Below, in pieces: positions 23,331-34,300 of a stretch of 64,000 bases of DNA (position 1 is its first letter; each line of letters opens with the position of its first letter). The notes beneath the pieces are model-generated. The model had not been told where the DNA came from, did not search any database, and saw only the letters and a program-made list of their open reading frames with translations. A program made the position numbers and the translations under genes. This DNA is from Gambelia wislizenii (Eukaryota > Chordata > Lepidosauria > Squamata > Crotaphytidae), in NCBI GenBank assembly GCA_030847615.1, contig JAUMIR010000004.1, positions 188,792,501 to 188,856,500 on the forward strand, in the 5' to 3' direction.

Positions 23331-24470
23331 AGACCGAGACATGGAGAAGTCATTCGGAGGCATGGAATGCGGTGTCATCAGTATGCGGATGACACCCAGA
23401 TATACTTCTCCATGTCTCGGTCATCGGCTTCGACTTCAGATGGTGTCTCTCCTCTGAATGATTGTCTTAAAGCAGTAATGGACTGGATGAGGAAAAACAA
23501 ATTGAGGCTGAATCCAGACAAAACGGAGGTACTAACAGTTACAGGCCCAAAACCAGGTCTGGGAATACAAACTCCAATCCTGGATGGAATTACACTCTCC
23601 TCCAAGGATTGTGTTCGCAGTCTGGGGGTGCTCTTGGACCCGTCACTCCAGATGACTAATCAGGTAAATGCAACGGTCAGGAGTGCCTGTTATCAACTTC
23701 GGCTGGTACGCCAGCTGCGCCCTTTCCTGGAAACTAGGGACCTCGAAACTGTGGTACATGCACTGGTAACCTCCCGTCTGGATTTCTGTAATGCGCTCTA
23801 CATGGGGCTACCCTTGTGCTTGACTCGGAAACTTCAACTAGTCCAGAACATGGCAGCCAGGTTGATTTCTGGCGTTCCCAGAAGAGAGCATATAACACCG
23901 GTGCTAAAAGCTCTCCACTGGCTGCCTATTAGTTTCCGGGCACAGTACAAGGTGTTGGTTATGACCTTTAAAGCCCTACATGGCTTGGGTCCAACTTACC
24001 TCCGGGACCGCCTCCTTCCATATGACCCTCCCCACACACTTCGGTCCTCTGGGAGGAATCTGTTACAGCCTATGAAAACAAGGCTGTCGGTGACCTCCCA
24101 GAGGGCCTTCTCTGCTGCTGCTCCCAGATTATGGAATGGCCTGCCGGACGAGATCCGTCTTATTACCACCTTAGACAGCTTTAAAAAAGCTGTCAAGACG
24201 GATCTTTTCCGGCAGGCCTTTCCTGAATAATTATCCCGGCCCAAGACTCAGCTGCCCTTTATAGGCTACGATTGTATGTTTTTAATTTTTTTTTCTTCTA
24301 ATTTATATATATATTAATTAATGCATGTTTTTAATCCTTTGCAATTTAATATTATTTTAAGGGGTGGGTGGGCTAGGGTATTGTGAGTATGGGGTTTTTA
24401 TATTGTAAGCCGCCCCGATTGCGTTGCAGAGGGGCGGGATATAAATAAAATTTTATTATTATTATTATAT
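23331..24470 (+). mobile_element. young L2-clade LINE, 5'-truncated with 5' inversion
   Basis: The sense part runs from about 23350 to a tail of ttattattattattat at 24455-24470, preceded by 'gcagaggggcgggatataaa'. Directly upstream, 23331-23349 is the exact reverse complement of 23405-23423 inside the same element, the signature of twin-primed 5' inversion. It shares its 3' end and most of its sequence with the L2 at 7764-10624. Confidence 0.9.
23367..24230 (+). CDS. L2 ORF2 reverse transcriptase C-terminal part, open 287 codons
   Basis: An uninterrupted frame starting at the ATG just before the catalytic motif: 'RCHQYADDTQIYFSM' is at residues 2-16. It then covers thumb and C-terminal blocks 'GVSPLNDCLKAVMDWMRKNK', 'SLGVLLDPSLQMTNQVN', 'LQLVQNMAARLISGVP', 'LHGLGPTYLRDRLLPYDPP' and 'PRLWNGLPDEIRLITTLD', ending 'FRQAFPE'. 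The endonuclease and two thirds of RT are missing, so it is not a functional protein. The intact frame and similarity to the copy at 8038-8889 indicate recent insertion. It has no promoter of its own, so this is a relic frame. Confidence 0.85.
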   Translation: MRCHQYADDTQIYFSMSRSSASTSDGVSPLNDCLKAVMDWMRKNKLRLNPDKTEVLTVTGPKPGLGIQTPILDGITLSSKDCVRSLGVLLDPSLQMTNQVNATVRSACYQLRLVRQLRPFLETRDLETVVHALVTSRLDFCNALYMGLPLCLTRKLQLVQNMAARLISGVPRREHITPVLKALHWLPISFRAQYKVLVMTFKALHGLGPTYLRDRLLPYDPPHTLRSSGRNLLQPMKTRLSVTSQRAFSAAAPRLWNGLPDEIRLITTLDSFKKAVKTDLFRQAFPE

Positions 24471-24496
24471 TATGATATATTTTTTTAAAAAAAATA

Positions 24497-25105
24497 TTCA
24501 GGTCTTGTCTACGTGATTTAAATAATACATATGGCGTGCGGAAGTTCACACTTCGGTACACATGGCCGTTTGGATTCACACGCATCCAAAAGAGGGGGGG
24601 CTCGGTTTTCCACCCTGAAATATGCACACGCGGCATTCGGGAGGGAAAGCGGATCACGATGAGAAATCCGTACGCCGTTCGGATGGCTGATGGCTCTGTA
24701 CCGTCCGTTTGCACACATACGAACAGGCTGTGTAATCTGATTGGCTGGCCGAGTAGAGGCGGTGGGGCTAGCATGGAGGGGAATTGGGAGCGCCCGCCAT
24801 GTTGGATTCCCAGCTAGCGAGAGTCCAGTAAGTCCGCGAAATATATATGTTTATTTATTTTTATTTTATATTGTAAATAGGGAAAACCGACTGTCCACAA
24901 AGCAGGAACCTTTAAAAAAAAAAAGCAGAGGGAGATTTAAAACCGCCGCTTGGCTTGCTCGCTCCAGCCAGCTTGGGGAAGAGGGAGTCATACGGAGTTT
25001 AGGGGGGTTGTTAAAAAATTGTGTGGGCGGTTTGTATGCATATGAATGACAGCCTATTCATATTTTTACCCCCAAATGGATTTTTTTATGATCGTATAGA
25101 CGCAC
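24497..25105. mobile_element. hAT-like non-autonomous DNA element
   Basis: Left end 'caggtcttgtctacgtgatt' and right end 'gatcgtatagacgcaccctc' form an imperfect inverted repeat with the pattern CAGG..G.GTCTA, resembling hAT termini. The left end also resembles that of 58351-58955. The first 300 bases are strikingly CpG-rich ('cgtgcggaag', 'cgcggcattcgg', 'tacgccgttcgg'), unlike the flanks. No transposase frame. A target duplication could not be identified, so borders are approximate. Confidence 0.5.
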
Positions 25106-26880
25106 CCTCAGAAATAACTACTTGTGCTGCTGCTATCCTAAATACATATACATCTTAGACTGAACAGTGGGGCTTCCTAATGGGTCTGTGCTCTATGGAA
25201 AAGTTTCTTGCTCTGTTTAAACCATTATTGTTGGAATTCTATATCACCATCTATATTACGTAACTTCACATATACTTAGCAATGTAGCAGAGACACTAAG
25301 AAACTCTGTTAGTGAAATGCGAAGATGCATAACAGGATGCTGGCAAGATTGCTCAATGCACATTGGTGCCTGATGCACATCAGGACTGATGTAATATCAC
25401 ATTGTGCATCAGTCTCATTGAGCAATAGTCACTGCCAAATCTGCTGTGTAGTAATGCAAGAGTAGCCCTCTACTGGATACAGACGTTATGGAACTACCCA
25501 ATTCTAATTCCCACAGATATAATCCCACTTACAAAGACATAACTCCTCAGTAGGATTCCAGCCAATAAATGTAAGTAATTCAATTGTGTAGCATTTTCAA
25601 AGCTCAGCCCACCAAATACACTACTATGACATTTAGAAAATAGAATAAAAAATGCTAATCAATTCAAAAATACTTACTGACAAGACTTTTATTTAATAGG
25701 AAGGGAGCAAGAGAAGAAGAAAGTAAGAAGTACAATTCAGATAACTATGCAATTCAAGTTTCAGAGCAAAGTGACAGTTATAGCAAAAAGAGGAGATAAA
25801 GTGGTATGAAGGGTTATTGTCATAGAGTCTCAGACCTGTCTGTTGCTACACATCTCTAGGCATGAATGCAGCTGTAGGCCTCATCCTACCACTCCCTGGC
25901 CTCCAAGCTCCCAGAGAGTATTAGTTGTAGTTCTGAGGATATTAGCTGCAGTTTTCTCCTCTATTTTCTACTCTTGTTGATGGTTTCTTTTATGCATACA
26001 TCCTCCCTGTGCTTTCCTCACTCTGTTTCTTCTCACATCTTCCACAATCTCTCGGGAATCACGCACACATATGCCCTGCACCGAATTTGCTGTGGCAAAT
26101 AAAAGGGCTCAGTTTCCATGCAACCTTTAGGGGGCTACAATTTACATGCTCACATAAAGTGCAGCAGTGGAACTTAATGCTTGGGAGCCCAGGGGCAAAT
26201 AGCTGTAGCAGCACCTCTGCAGCCCCACCCTTTTGCTGAAGGAGGGAGGCAGCTGGACTGCTAGAGATTCCCAAGGAATAAGACAAACCTCACCTGTTGC
26301 TGCTGGAAGGGAGGATGCAGGCCTTGCAGGAGGGGGATGAAAGTGGTGCTAAGAAGGAGGGGACACATCGTGTTTTGCCAGGGAGGCAGGGCCTGGAGCA
26401 TGTAAGACACACAAGGGGGACAGAGACTGTTGGGAGTGAAGAAGCATCAACACTTGTTTAGGGTAGTTGGGGGCAGAGGGAAAGTCTGGAGTTGCATGCC
26501 TATCCTTTTGATTCACCTCTGTCTTCATTGAGCTGTGTACTGGAAGCTTTTACTTCCTATTTGCATGCAGAGTTCACTCCCCCCCCCCAAGAAGTTTTAA
26601 TGCTTTACAATTCTTTGTCCCAGAAGCCAGCGAGATAAGGCAGCTCCAGCCTCAAGATGCTTTACATGCACTCACGAGAGTCAGCTTTTAGCGACTCTTG
26701 TACCCAAGTTAGATACAAAATTCTATCTATCTGTTTTCCTATTTCAGATGTATTCTAAGCCACAATAAACTTAAGTTTTGCTTTTTAGCCTTACTAGAGC
26801 ATCCTGCATATTTCTAACCTGTTTGATACTACCAACTCATATTGCACTGGGGCTACTCTTCACTCTGCTTAATATAAATA
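25106..26880. other. unassigned sequence with one composite hairpin
   Basis: A 79-bp composite inverted repeat lies at 25348-25426 (attgctcaatg / cattgagcaat, plus gatgcaca / tgtgcatc). The rest is unassigned. A stretch with aataaa near 26763 could suggest an LTR end, but no TG...CA pair was found. Confidence 0.5.
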
Positions 26881-27144
26881 CAGTTGGACACCCATATCCA
26901 CGAGGGTTTGGTTCCCAGACTTACCACGGATACTGGAAACCGTGGATAGCAGTGAACACCATTGAATATAATAGGACTTCTGGTTTAAAATACCTTAGAG
27001 TTGCCTTGGAGGACCTAGAAAATGTCTAGAGAGGATGCCTCTCTGGGCATTTTCTAGGAAGACTCTATTGTATGTGTTCTGTTCTGTGTCTTGTGGATGA
27101 CTGAATCTGTAGATATTGCTTCTGTGGATACGGGGGTTCTACTG
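26881..27144. mobile_element. 264-bp TA-flanked MITE (pogo-like)
   Basis: Begins 'cagttggacacccatatcca' after TA (26879-26880) and ends 'tggatacgggggttctactg' before TA (27145-27146). The ends form an imperfect inverted repeat (CAGTTGGACACCCATATCCAC against CAGTAGAACCCCCGTATCCAC). The middle has a block around 'ttggaggacctagaaaatgt' and its partner 'gggcattttctaggaag', an inner fold. TA duplication points to the Tc1/mariner-pogo superfamily. Same family as 2551-2897. Confidence 0.78.
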
Positions 27145-27788
27145 TACCAATATTTTTCCAACAGAGACATGGCTGGGCAGGGACTGAGGGTGGGGTAGGT
27201 CACACCAGAGGCCATTCCCCCTCCCCAATTGGCTTGTAACATCCCAACCCGGTCAGCATAGCTATGTCACTGATAAAATGAACGCATGTTCATCAATTCA
27301 CAAAACATACATGTGTTCAATCCATATAGTGATCTGTTTCAAGGATTTCAGAGGATTTCTGTACCTATAGAAAAATCAGGAATGAACATAGGAACAAATA
27401 TTTTCACAAACCTCTGAAAATACAGTGTGAGTACATACAGTGTGAATGCATGCACAGTTTGCTTTGTGAGTACCCCTTAAGAGTTTAGGAAAGAGAGGGG
27501 GCATTTGCAAAACAACAACAACAAAAAAATCACATTGTTTACACAAATGATATTCTTTACAGAAAAAAAAGACTTGAAGTGTGAAAAATCATTGGGTAAA
27601 AAAAGTACAAAATCTTTTGTACTCTTGCCCAGCAAGGGGCAAACTTTTGAAAACATTCTTGCATGCAAATATAAAAGAAATGAAGATTTACACCCCAGCT
27701 CTCCATATGATTGAGAAACCCAGTTTCTGCCACTATACCACACTTGCTCTAACGTCCCTGCCTGTTATCCTGTTTTCCCATAGTTCAC

Positions 27789-27822
<34 letters not shown>

Positions 27823-29614
27823 TCTATTCATTATATGGAGTGGGAAATAACTTTGTTTGGAGTGTGTGTGTGTTAATTTTTAAATTAACTGCCTGAAGAA
27901 GTTGTGTCAAAATGTCTGTGGACTGGATCATATAGCTTAATTTGTTTATATATCCATATATACTTTTCTGCTTTTTATTGCATTCTAAGGCTTTTAGGTC
28001 CTACTTTCATTTGCAAAGACAATGCACATAAAAACATTTCTTTTTAAAAAAGAAATTACTGTTTCTCATGTCCCTAATGTTAGTTCATGCACTTCACATA
28101 TGGTATATCCAGTTTGTTTTCCTGCATCACAGGGAAATTTCTTACAAAGGAAAATATTCTAGAAAAATCTTTGATATCTCTTGCCCTAATTTGGTGAATC
28201 CTTTCAACTAATCAAATTGGGGACTTATTCTGTCAAAGGTCAAGGTTGGGGCCCATTGTCTGTTTTTCTTAGCAGTAGGGGAAACATAAAAAAGCTCTCA
28301 AACTTTTGAGGCATCACCAGAGGGATTTCAAGAGGCGATTGAGGCTGGAACAAAAGCAAACCCTTTTGCTTCTGGGTATCAGGAAGGACTTTAATGGTAT
28401 CATGACATTGATCTGTAAATTCAAGGTCACAGTCATGTCAATGTTAATGAATTCCAAGTAGATATATGATTGCATAGCATATTAGTACACTGTAGGCATA
28501 GAACAGTACATAAAATAAATGGTTTTTCAAAACATTATTTATTGCAAGCCATATGAAAAGCTTGTGTTAACCCAATGTACTAGGTTCAGGCATGTAATTG
28601 TTAATTTCATGCAACGTGCATTCACATGAACAAACAACAGATTTCCATTCCTGATTTAAAATTCTTGACAGCCAGCATAGCACTTACAAACTTCTATAAT
28701 CTAGGGTTCGAATTCTTGGAAACCAACATCCTGAATTTTGGAAGATGCTAGATGTTTAGTTGTCCAGGCTTAGTAAAATATTGATAAGGATGCAATTTGA
28801 AATGATTTTCTGTCTTTGTTGGTTTTCTCAGTCTGGAGTCAGTTCATCTTTCCCTGTGATTTGCACACATTCAAAGTCAAATGAAATTAGGCCAGAGCTC
28901 AGTCTCAGTGAAGCTTGCAGTGATGGAGGTGTCCTCAGTTACAAGAATTTCCTGTTACAAATGCTCCCTTTCTCTGTCTGGTATTAATATTGCATTAGGC
29001 TAGAATGGGAGACAACAACACTATTGACAGTTATAATGTTGCAGATGGTCTTGTTTCCAATTTATTAGAATTAACCAAATCATTTTTAATTAATACTTTA
29101 TACTCCCTGCTCCCCAATTTCCTATCTTAGCTGATGATGAATCAGATGAAGGCTTGGTCACTTCAGTTAGAGATCAACTCTATTTTGGAGATGACCAAAC
29201 TTTTAAAAATGTACCTTTGAATTTTGTAAACTTAACCTTTCCTTCGAAAACCAAATTGGGGGTGGTAGTTGTGGTGTCCCCATGTCCCATAGAAGTCACA
29301 AGAGACCTTTTTAAATTTTTTAAAATGGGGCATTTTACATGATGTACTTTTACATCCTCCTGAGGGAAGAGGTATGTCCACTCAGTGCCTAGGGGATGAT
29401 GAGGGGCTTTGCCACAGTAGGAGGAGGGGCAGCTCTGTAACTATGTCCCTGAGACTGCTTCCTCCTGGCTTAAGTGCAAATGTATGTCATGGTTAAGGAA
29501 GTGTGCCACTTAGTGACTGGAATGTGTACTGCAGGCTTCTCAAAGAAAGAGAGAAAAATTCAGTTAATTAAAATTTATAAATATGAACACTCTGCCAGCT
29601 GCACAGACACCCCT
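27145..29614. other. unassigned non-coding sequence
   Basis: Includes an (AC)n tract at 27790-27820. Nothing else recognised; open frames are short and motif-free. Confidence 0.6.
27790..27820. repeat. (AC)n microsatellite
   Basis: About 15 uninterrupted AC units. Confidence 0.95.
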
Positions 29615-29815
29615 AGAGAACCAGTGTGGTGCAGTGGTTTGTATGTTGAACTATGAATCTGGAGACCAGGATTTGAATCCCCTCTAAACCATGGTAACCC
29701 ACTGGGTGACCTTGCATAAGTCACAGCCTCTCAGTCTCAGAGGAAGTCAAATGCAAACTCCCTCTGAACAAATCTTGCCCCTGAAACCCAGTGATAGGCT
29801 TGCCTTAAAGGACTG
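29615..29815 (+). mobile_element. tRNA-derived lizard SINE
   Basis: Head 'agagaaccagtgtggtgcag', B-box region 'ggatttgaatcccc', body 'aacccactgggtgacctt' and 'tctgaacaaatcttg', then 'gtgataggcttgcctt', after which it diverges. 3'-truncated or decayed; same family as 49489-49724. Confidence 0.82.
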
Positions 29816-29829
29816 TGTCAAACACGTGT

Positions 29830-30300
29830 AATATGGTGTCATAAGAATGCCATATGGTGTCATAACCATGAAAGGGTGCACAGATCAGATGCCATTGCCC
29901 TTTCATGGTTTTAAAAAGGGAAAATCGCGTACTTTTTAATTGATGGCTTAAGCCCTACCACTTTTTTGCCGACATTACTGGCATGTGATACCTCTGTCAC
30001 TTTAAATCACATACTTACCCCAACAGTGGTCGCTCCAGGGTGAACACTTCCTGGTCAGATCGGGACATCCAGGTAAGTTTTGCTCTTTTTATGACCCTCC
30101 CTGAGTTACTTGTAACTTTTAAAAAGTGTGTATGTGCTTTGATTGACTTTTTAAGGTTTATTTTTTTAAAAAAAAAGTTTGAATTTCCTGCACGATGACA
30201 TTGCACAAGATTTCAAATGAGGAAGTGAATGGGACTCCATTCACTTCCTCTTCATTCACAGAGGAGCCTTTGCTGGGAAAGAAGGTGAGTGCAGGGGATG
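29830..30300 (+). repeat. interspersed repeat, family C, copy 1
   Basis: Contains a tandem 'atatggtgtcataa' pair, a perfect 13-bp hairpin (29864-29876 / 29898-29910) and a module 'aacacttcctggtcagatcg' plus 'ggacatccaggtaagt' that closely resembles the middle of the TIR element at 1161-1782 and 57008-57609. Its right part ('ctttttatgaccctccctga', 'ttacttgtaactt') recurs at 35432-35570. Likely a non-autonomous DNA element related to the TIR family; ends not resolved. Confidence 0.5.
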
Positions 30301-30399
30301 GGGGGTGGGGAACGCTCTTTTGCCAGCATAAAAATGGTGGGGGGGGGTTCTTTTGCTGGCAAAAGAATATTTTAAAGACTGCATCTGATAAAGTCTAAA

Positions 30400-30441
30400 G
30401 TCACCATAAGTCAGAAATGACGTGAAGAAACACAACCACAA
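30400..30441 (+). mobile_element. SINE tail fragment
   Basis: Carries 'gtcaccataagtcagaaatg' and 'cgtgaagaaacacaaccaca', the last about 40 bases of the tRNA-derived lizard SINE. The rest is absent. Confidence 0.6.
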
Positions 30442-30740
30442 GCACAGCCCTAGGATCTGCTTACTATGCATGCCACATAGCTACTGATCATAGAGCTCTG
30501 AGCCTCATAGATAGACATTTTCCTTTAGTATTATACACAGAGAGCGCTTGGCACCAAGAAGCTAATTGCACAAGCAGAAGGCACTCCACTCACTCTAGTT
30601 TCTATAGGATCCACCCTCCCAAAGTCTGTAATGCTTCTAGGATGGAAAGAATATCTACTGTTATTCATTTTCTGGCAGAACGCTTAGAATATCTGTTGGG
30701 GAAAACAATGAAGAAGCAAAAAATATGTGCTGTTTTCATC

Positions 30741-31155
30741 TGCTATTTGCACACTCTGAAGTGTTTCAGGAAATTATTCTGCAGAGAACTTTCTCTTTTT
30801 TTGCCCAAAATGATGTTTTTGTACAAAAGCATGATTTTTGTACAAAAGGCCATGTGTTTTATGGAAACAGTTTTGCATGAAAATGTGAGAGGGGGGGTGT
30901 ATGAAGAAAAAAATGTGCAAAAAACCATGGCAAACTGTTTCCAGAAACACATTTGGTTTTATTTTGCAAACATTGTTAGTTTTGCAGAAAAAAATCATTT
31001 TTGCATTAAAAAACACATGTGTTTCTGAAAATACTCTTTTTTGTGCACCTCCCCTGTATTTTGCACAAAGCATCACCATTGCTATACAACTACCCATGAA
31101 CAGGTGTGTTTCTGCAAATAATAGTTTCCTAAAACACTTCAGGATGTGCAAACAA
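30741..31155. repeat. fold-back element, about 415 bp
   Basis: The outer arms are 30745-30790 and 31108-31155: 'tttgcacactctgaagtgtt' on the left and, reversed, 'tttgcacatcctgaagtgtt' on the right. A second pair of inner arms carries 'gtgttttatggaaacag' near 30855 and its reversed match near 30930-30950. The open frames on both strands share the peptide NNFLKHFRxCK / NNSFLKHFRMCK, which is a consequence of the palindrome and not a gene. Rich in ttttgcacaaaa-type modules, like family F (2017-2500) and 58200-58300. Confidence 0.65.
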
Positions 31156-31558
31156 TGTGAAACCCTGCAGAAATATTTGTTTTCTCCCACAACAGGAAAA
31201 AAAAACTAAATAAATGATTTGTCACTGAATGTCATATCACACATTGCCACATCACAAATCAAAGATTGCCATATTGCCACATTGCACATTGACACGGTTG
31301 ATTCCCCAACCCTCAGGAGTAGCTTTTCAAAATGCCATCACTTGAGAGGTCTATTTTTTAGGATTGCATTTCTCCCAGTCACAATGGGATTAGATGGTAG
31401 CATAGTGCAGACACGTATATTACAAGCTTAATTTTTTTAGTCTAAATATCTAATGAAACAGCTTTTCAAAGGCAAACAGAAGACTTGAAAACCTGGGAAT
31501 GATAGAGTTACTGCATAAGTCAACAAAACGCTCAATGGGACTATGAGATGTTTCCCAG
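31156..31558. other. unassigned sequence
   Basis: A short imperfect array of 'cacattgccaca' / 'cacattgacac' words lies at 31236-31300. Nothing else seen. Confidence 0.6.
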
Positions 31559-31840
31559 AAGGTTACAAGGGAGTTTTAAGTTCCATTAAAGAATTTTATT
31601 TGGAGAGGAAAATGCCAGAGAATTAAATGGGACACATTGACAGATTTGAAAAACAAAGGTGGATGTTCTTACCAAATTTCAGATTATATTATTACTCCTG
31701 TTGTCTTATCTGGGTATTGGACTGGCTAAAACTAGAGAATGCAAGATTACTTAATTTAGAAAGTGCAAATATCAGATATGCATGGCATGCCTACGTATGG
31801 TATGAGAAACTGAAGATAAACAGGTGGATTTTTAGGTTCC
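31559..31840 (+). pseudogene. L1 ORF2 internal fragment
   Basis: Across two frames the plus strand reads 'KNFIWRGKCQRIKWDTL', then in another frame 'LPNFRLYYYSCCLIWVLDW', 'LENARLLNLESANIRYAWHA' and 'YVWYEKLKINRW'. This is the post-RT segment of vertebrate L1 ORF2 (family pattern FIW.GK, GGL.LPN...Y, YGWHAYLWYDK). Only about 280 bases are left, with a frameshift near 31625. It is a separate insertion from the L1 at 51.9-54.9 kb, which has the opposite strand. Confidence 0.72.
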
Positions 31841-34204
31841 ATAGTCTCCTGTCTCAAATCCTCTATCACATTTTCTTTCAAATGCTTAATCAAGTGTGGG
31901 AATGTTTGATTCTTCAGCAGATGAATCTGTGCCAGTATGTCTTGTAAAAATTCTTCAGAAAGCTCCATCTTCCTTCCTTCCCTCCAACAATCGCACAATT
32001 AAGAATCCAAAACTGAAGCCTCCACAGTTCCCTGCTTCCATCTGGGTACACTCTGTTTACAGTCACTCTTATCAACTAAAAAGTGATAAGATCTCCACTT
32101 TCTCACAATGTAGTTCTCTTCTAAGTTCAATTCAAATTTGTAATAAATAAAATCCAATGCATCTATAAAGTTAAATTACCTGATCTTAAGTCTTTTGTTA
32201 TATCTTTTTAAACACATCAACCAACAGTCTTATTACTTTAAATCACAATCTTCTAGGGAAAATTTTAGTTACTCAGCTCTAGGGTACATAAAGAAGGGAG
32301 GTTAATGAGGCTTTTGTTCCACTACTTTAATCAGAAGAATTCCTCATGTTAATAATCCATTTTTTTTTTTAGGGTTTTAAGAAAGCAGATTGCCTGCTCA
32401 GTGTCCATCAGATCCCTCATGTCCTATCTGCTATTTTCTTGGCATGGGCATAAATGTAGCTCCCTCAGTCCTGCCTCATTCATTCTGCATTCAACTGCCC
32501 AAAAGTGGTTTACCCAGGAGTAATGAGGATTCTGGACCCTCATGGGCAATCCCCTCACTTTCCCCTTGATCCAGAGAAATTTCCACCAGTCAGAGATCCC
32601 TCTGGCTGGTACTTTTAACCGTGAAATCTCCCCTCATTGCAAAGTGCTAATGAGGAGTGTCAAATTGCCACTTTTCCTGCCTGGAAGTCCATCCCAGAAG
32701 CTTACAGATGGAACTCCTAAGAATGAGAAGCTAGTAAATCAAAATGTAACACAGAACTTTGATTGTCTAATCAATAGAATTAATGGAATGATGTTTCAGG
32801 TGTGATGCCCCTTTAACAATAGGTGCCAGTTGGTCAGACGCCACCAATTTCTCTAAAATTTGAATGGGAAAGTGATGTGTAATATTTTGGCTTCTGTATC
32901 TAATATAATGAAACTTCATGAAACTAGTAGAGAATCAGTAAAAAAAGTATGTTTAAACTCAGAGCTAAAAAACATCAAAGTAATAAATGAAGGAGTCTGA
33001 ATAGATTGGTTTTGAACCTAATAAACAACGGAAAATATTTTTTCACATATATGATTAGCTGCTGTGACTCATTTCAAAATAAATCCTGCTATGAGTGAAA
33101 TACTGAACTTAAAATCTTGGAGTTGTAAGCAGCATTCCTACAATAGTTCCTCTGTGTTCAGATTTGCATTTTATTGGGTAAACCTGAAGACAGAATAATG
33201 AATTCAGGCTTGAGATTATAACTGAAATGAGTTAAAAGAACACACAAACACTCAGGTTAATAAAGGTTAATAAATAGGTTAATAAAGAAACAGTGGAGAA
33301 TTAGACCTGGAGGCCTAAATGGCAACATGAACTACAAAATTAGTTATAATAAAGATAGTTCAATGGGAATAAAGACCAGTTCAAATAACAATTTATTGAC
33401 AAAGCAATTATTAATGAGAAAGTCTGATAACAAATTTCATTGGACTGCATAATCTTGATGACTCTAGCATATGTGCATCTCTTGAAATTCATTGCAAGAA
33501 AATCTGCACCTTGCCTCAAGTATATGAGCATTTGTGAGGTGTATGGGGCATTTCTGAGAAATAAAATACAAACACAATAATGTGCATATTTTAAATGGTG
33601 AAAATAAAAATTGCATAATTAAAATACACATATATATGATTTATTCTTGTTTAAAGGTTACATAAATTAGATAAATGAAATAAGCACACACATGAATAAT
33701 GAAATGGGGAAAATGTATAAAAATGTGCACACATTTCAGTAGGAAGAAAACACAAAGTTTCACAGCTCCGTATGGAACAGGGATGGGAAAAACAGGTGGG
33801 ATTCAGAGAAATCCAACAAGATCAAAATTGAGAGATGTCATGTCCCTAAGGATATATGTTTGTATCTATACTTAACATTTTCCAATACTAAATTGCACCC
33901 TCCCAATACATCTTCCAGTCCATCTGGTTTAAAAGCATCCTGCTTTTCCCGAATCAAAGTAGTTTATCAGTTAGTTCAAAATAAATTCCTTAATCAATCC
34001 ACTGTAGTGATCAGCAGGTCAAGAATCACTCCATCTTTAGGAAAGCAAAGAGAAAGTAAGAAAGGGTGTCCATAACTTGAACAGGTTTAGAATTATCCTC
34101 GTGAATGATTAGGCTATCCATGTTGACTAGTCAAGGTGGCTATATATCATTTCCAGTATCACAAGAACATGCTTTTGAATACCATTTCCTGGTCAATTTG
34201 AGTA
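31841..34204. other. unassigned non-coding sequence
   Basis: Strongly AT-rich. No repeat family or coding motif recognised. Confidence 0.6.
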
Positions 34205-34283
34205 CAGTTGTCCCTTGACATTCGCGGGGGTTAGGTTCCATGGACCCCTGCGAATGACAAAAAACCACGAATATTGATTGCCC
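34205..34283 (+). mobile_element. left half of a TA-flanked MITE
   Basis: Starts 'cagttgtcccttgacattcg' right after TA (34203-34204), closely matching the left end of the intact MITE at 38150-38376 ('cagttgtcccttcacatttg'). It then reads 'ggggttaggttccatggacc' and a second inverted piece 'cctgcgaatgac', and passes straight into the palindromic minisatellite. No right terminus was found. Confidence 0.75.
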
Positions 34284-34300
34284 TCCCCCCACCCTCCCCA

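Noticed and set aside
25680..26830. Possible solo LTR, because of aataaa near 26763 and a purine-rich lead
   Set aside because: No TG...CA pair, target duplication or second copy could be found.
30642..31209. Overlapping open frames on both strands
   Set aside because: They mirror each other because the DNA is a fold-back repeat.
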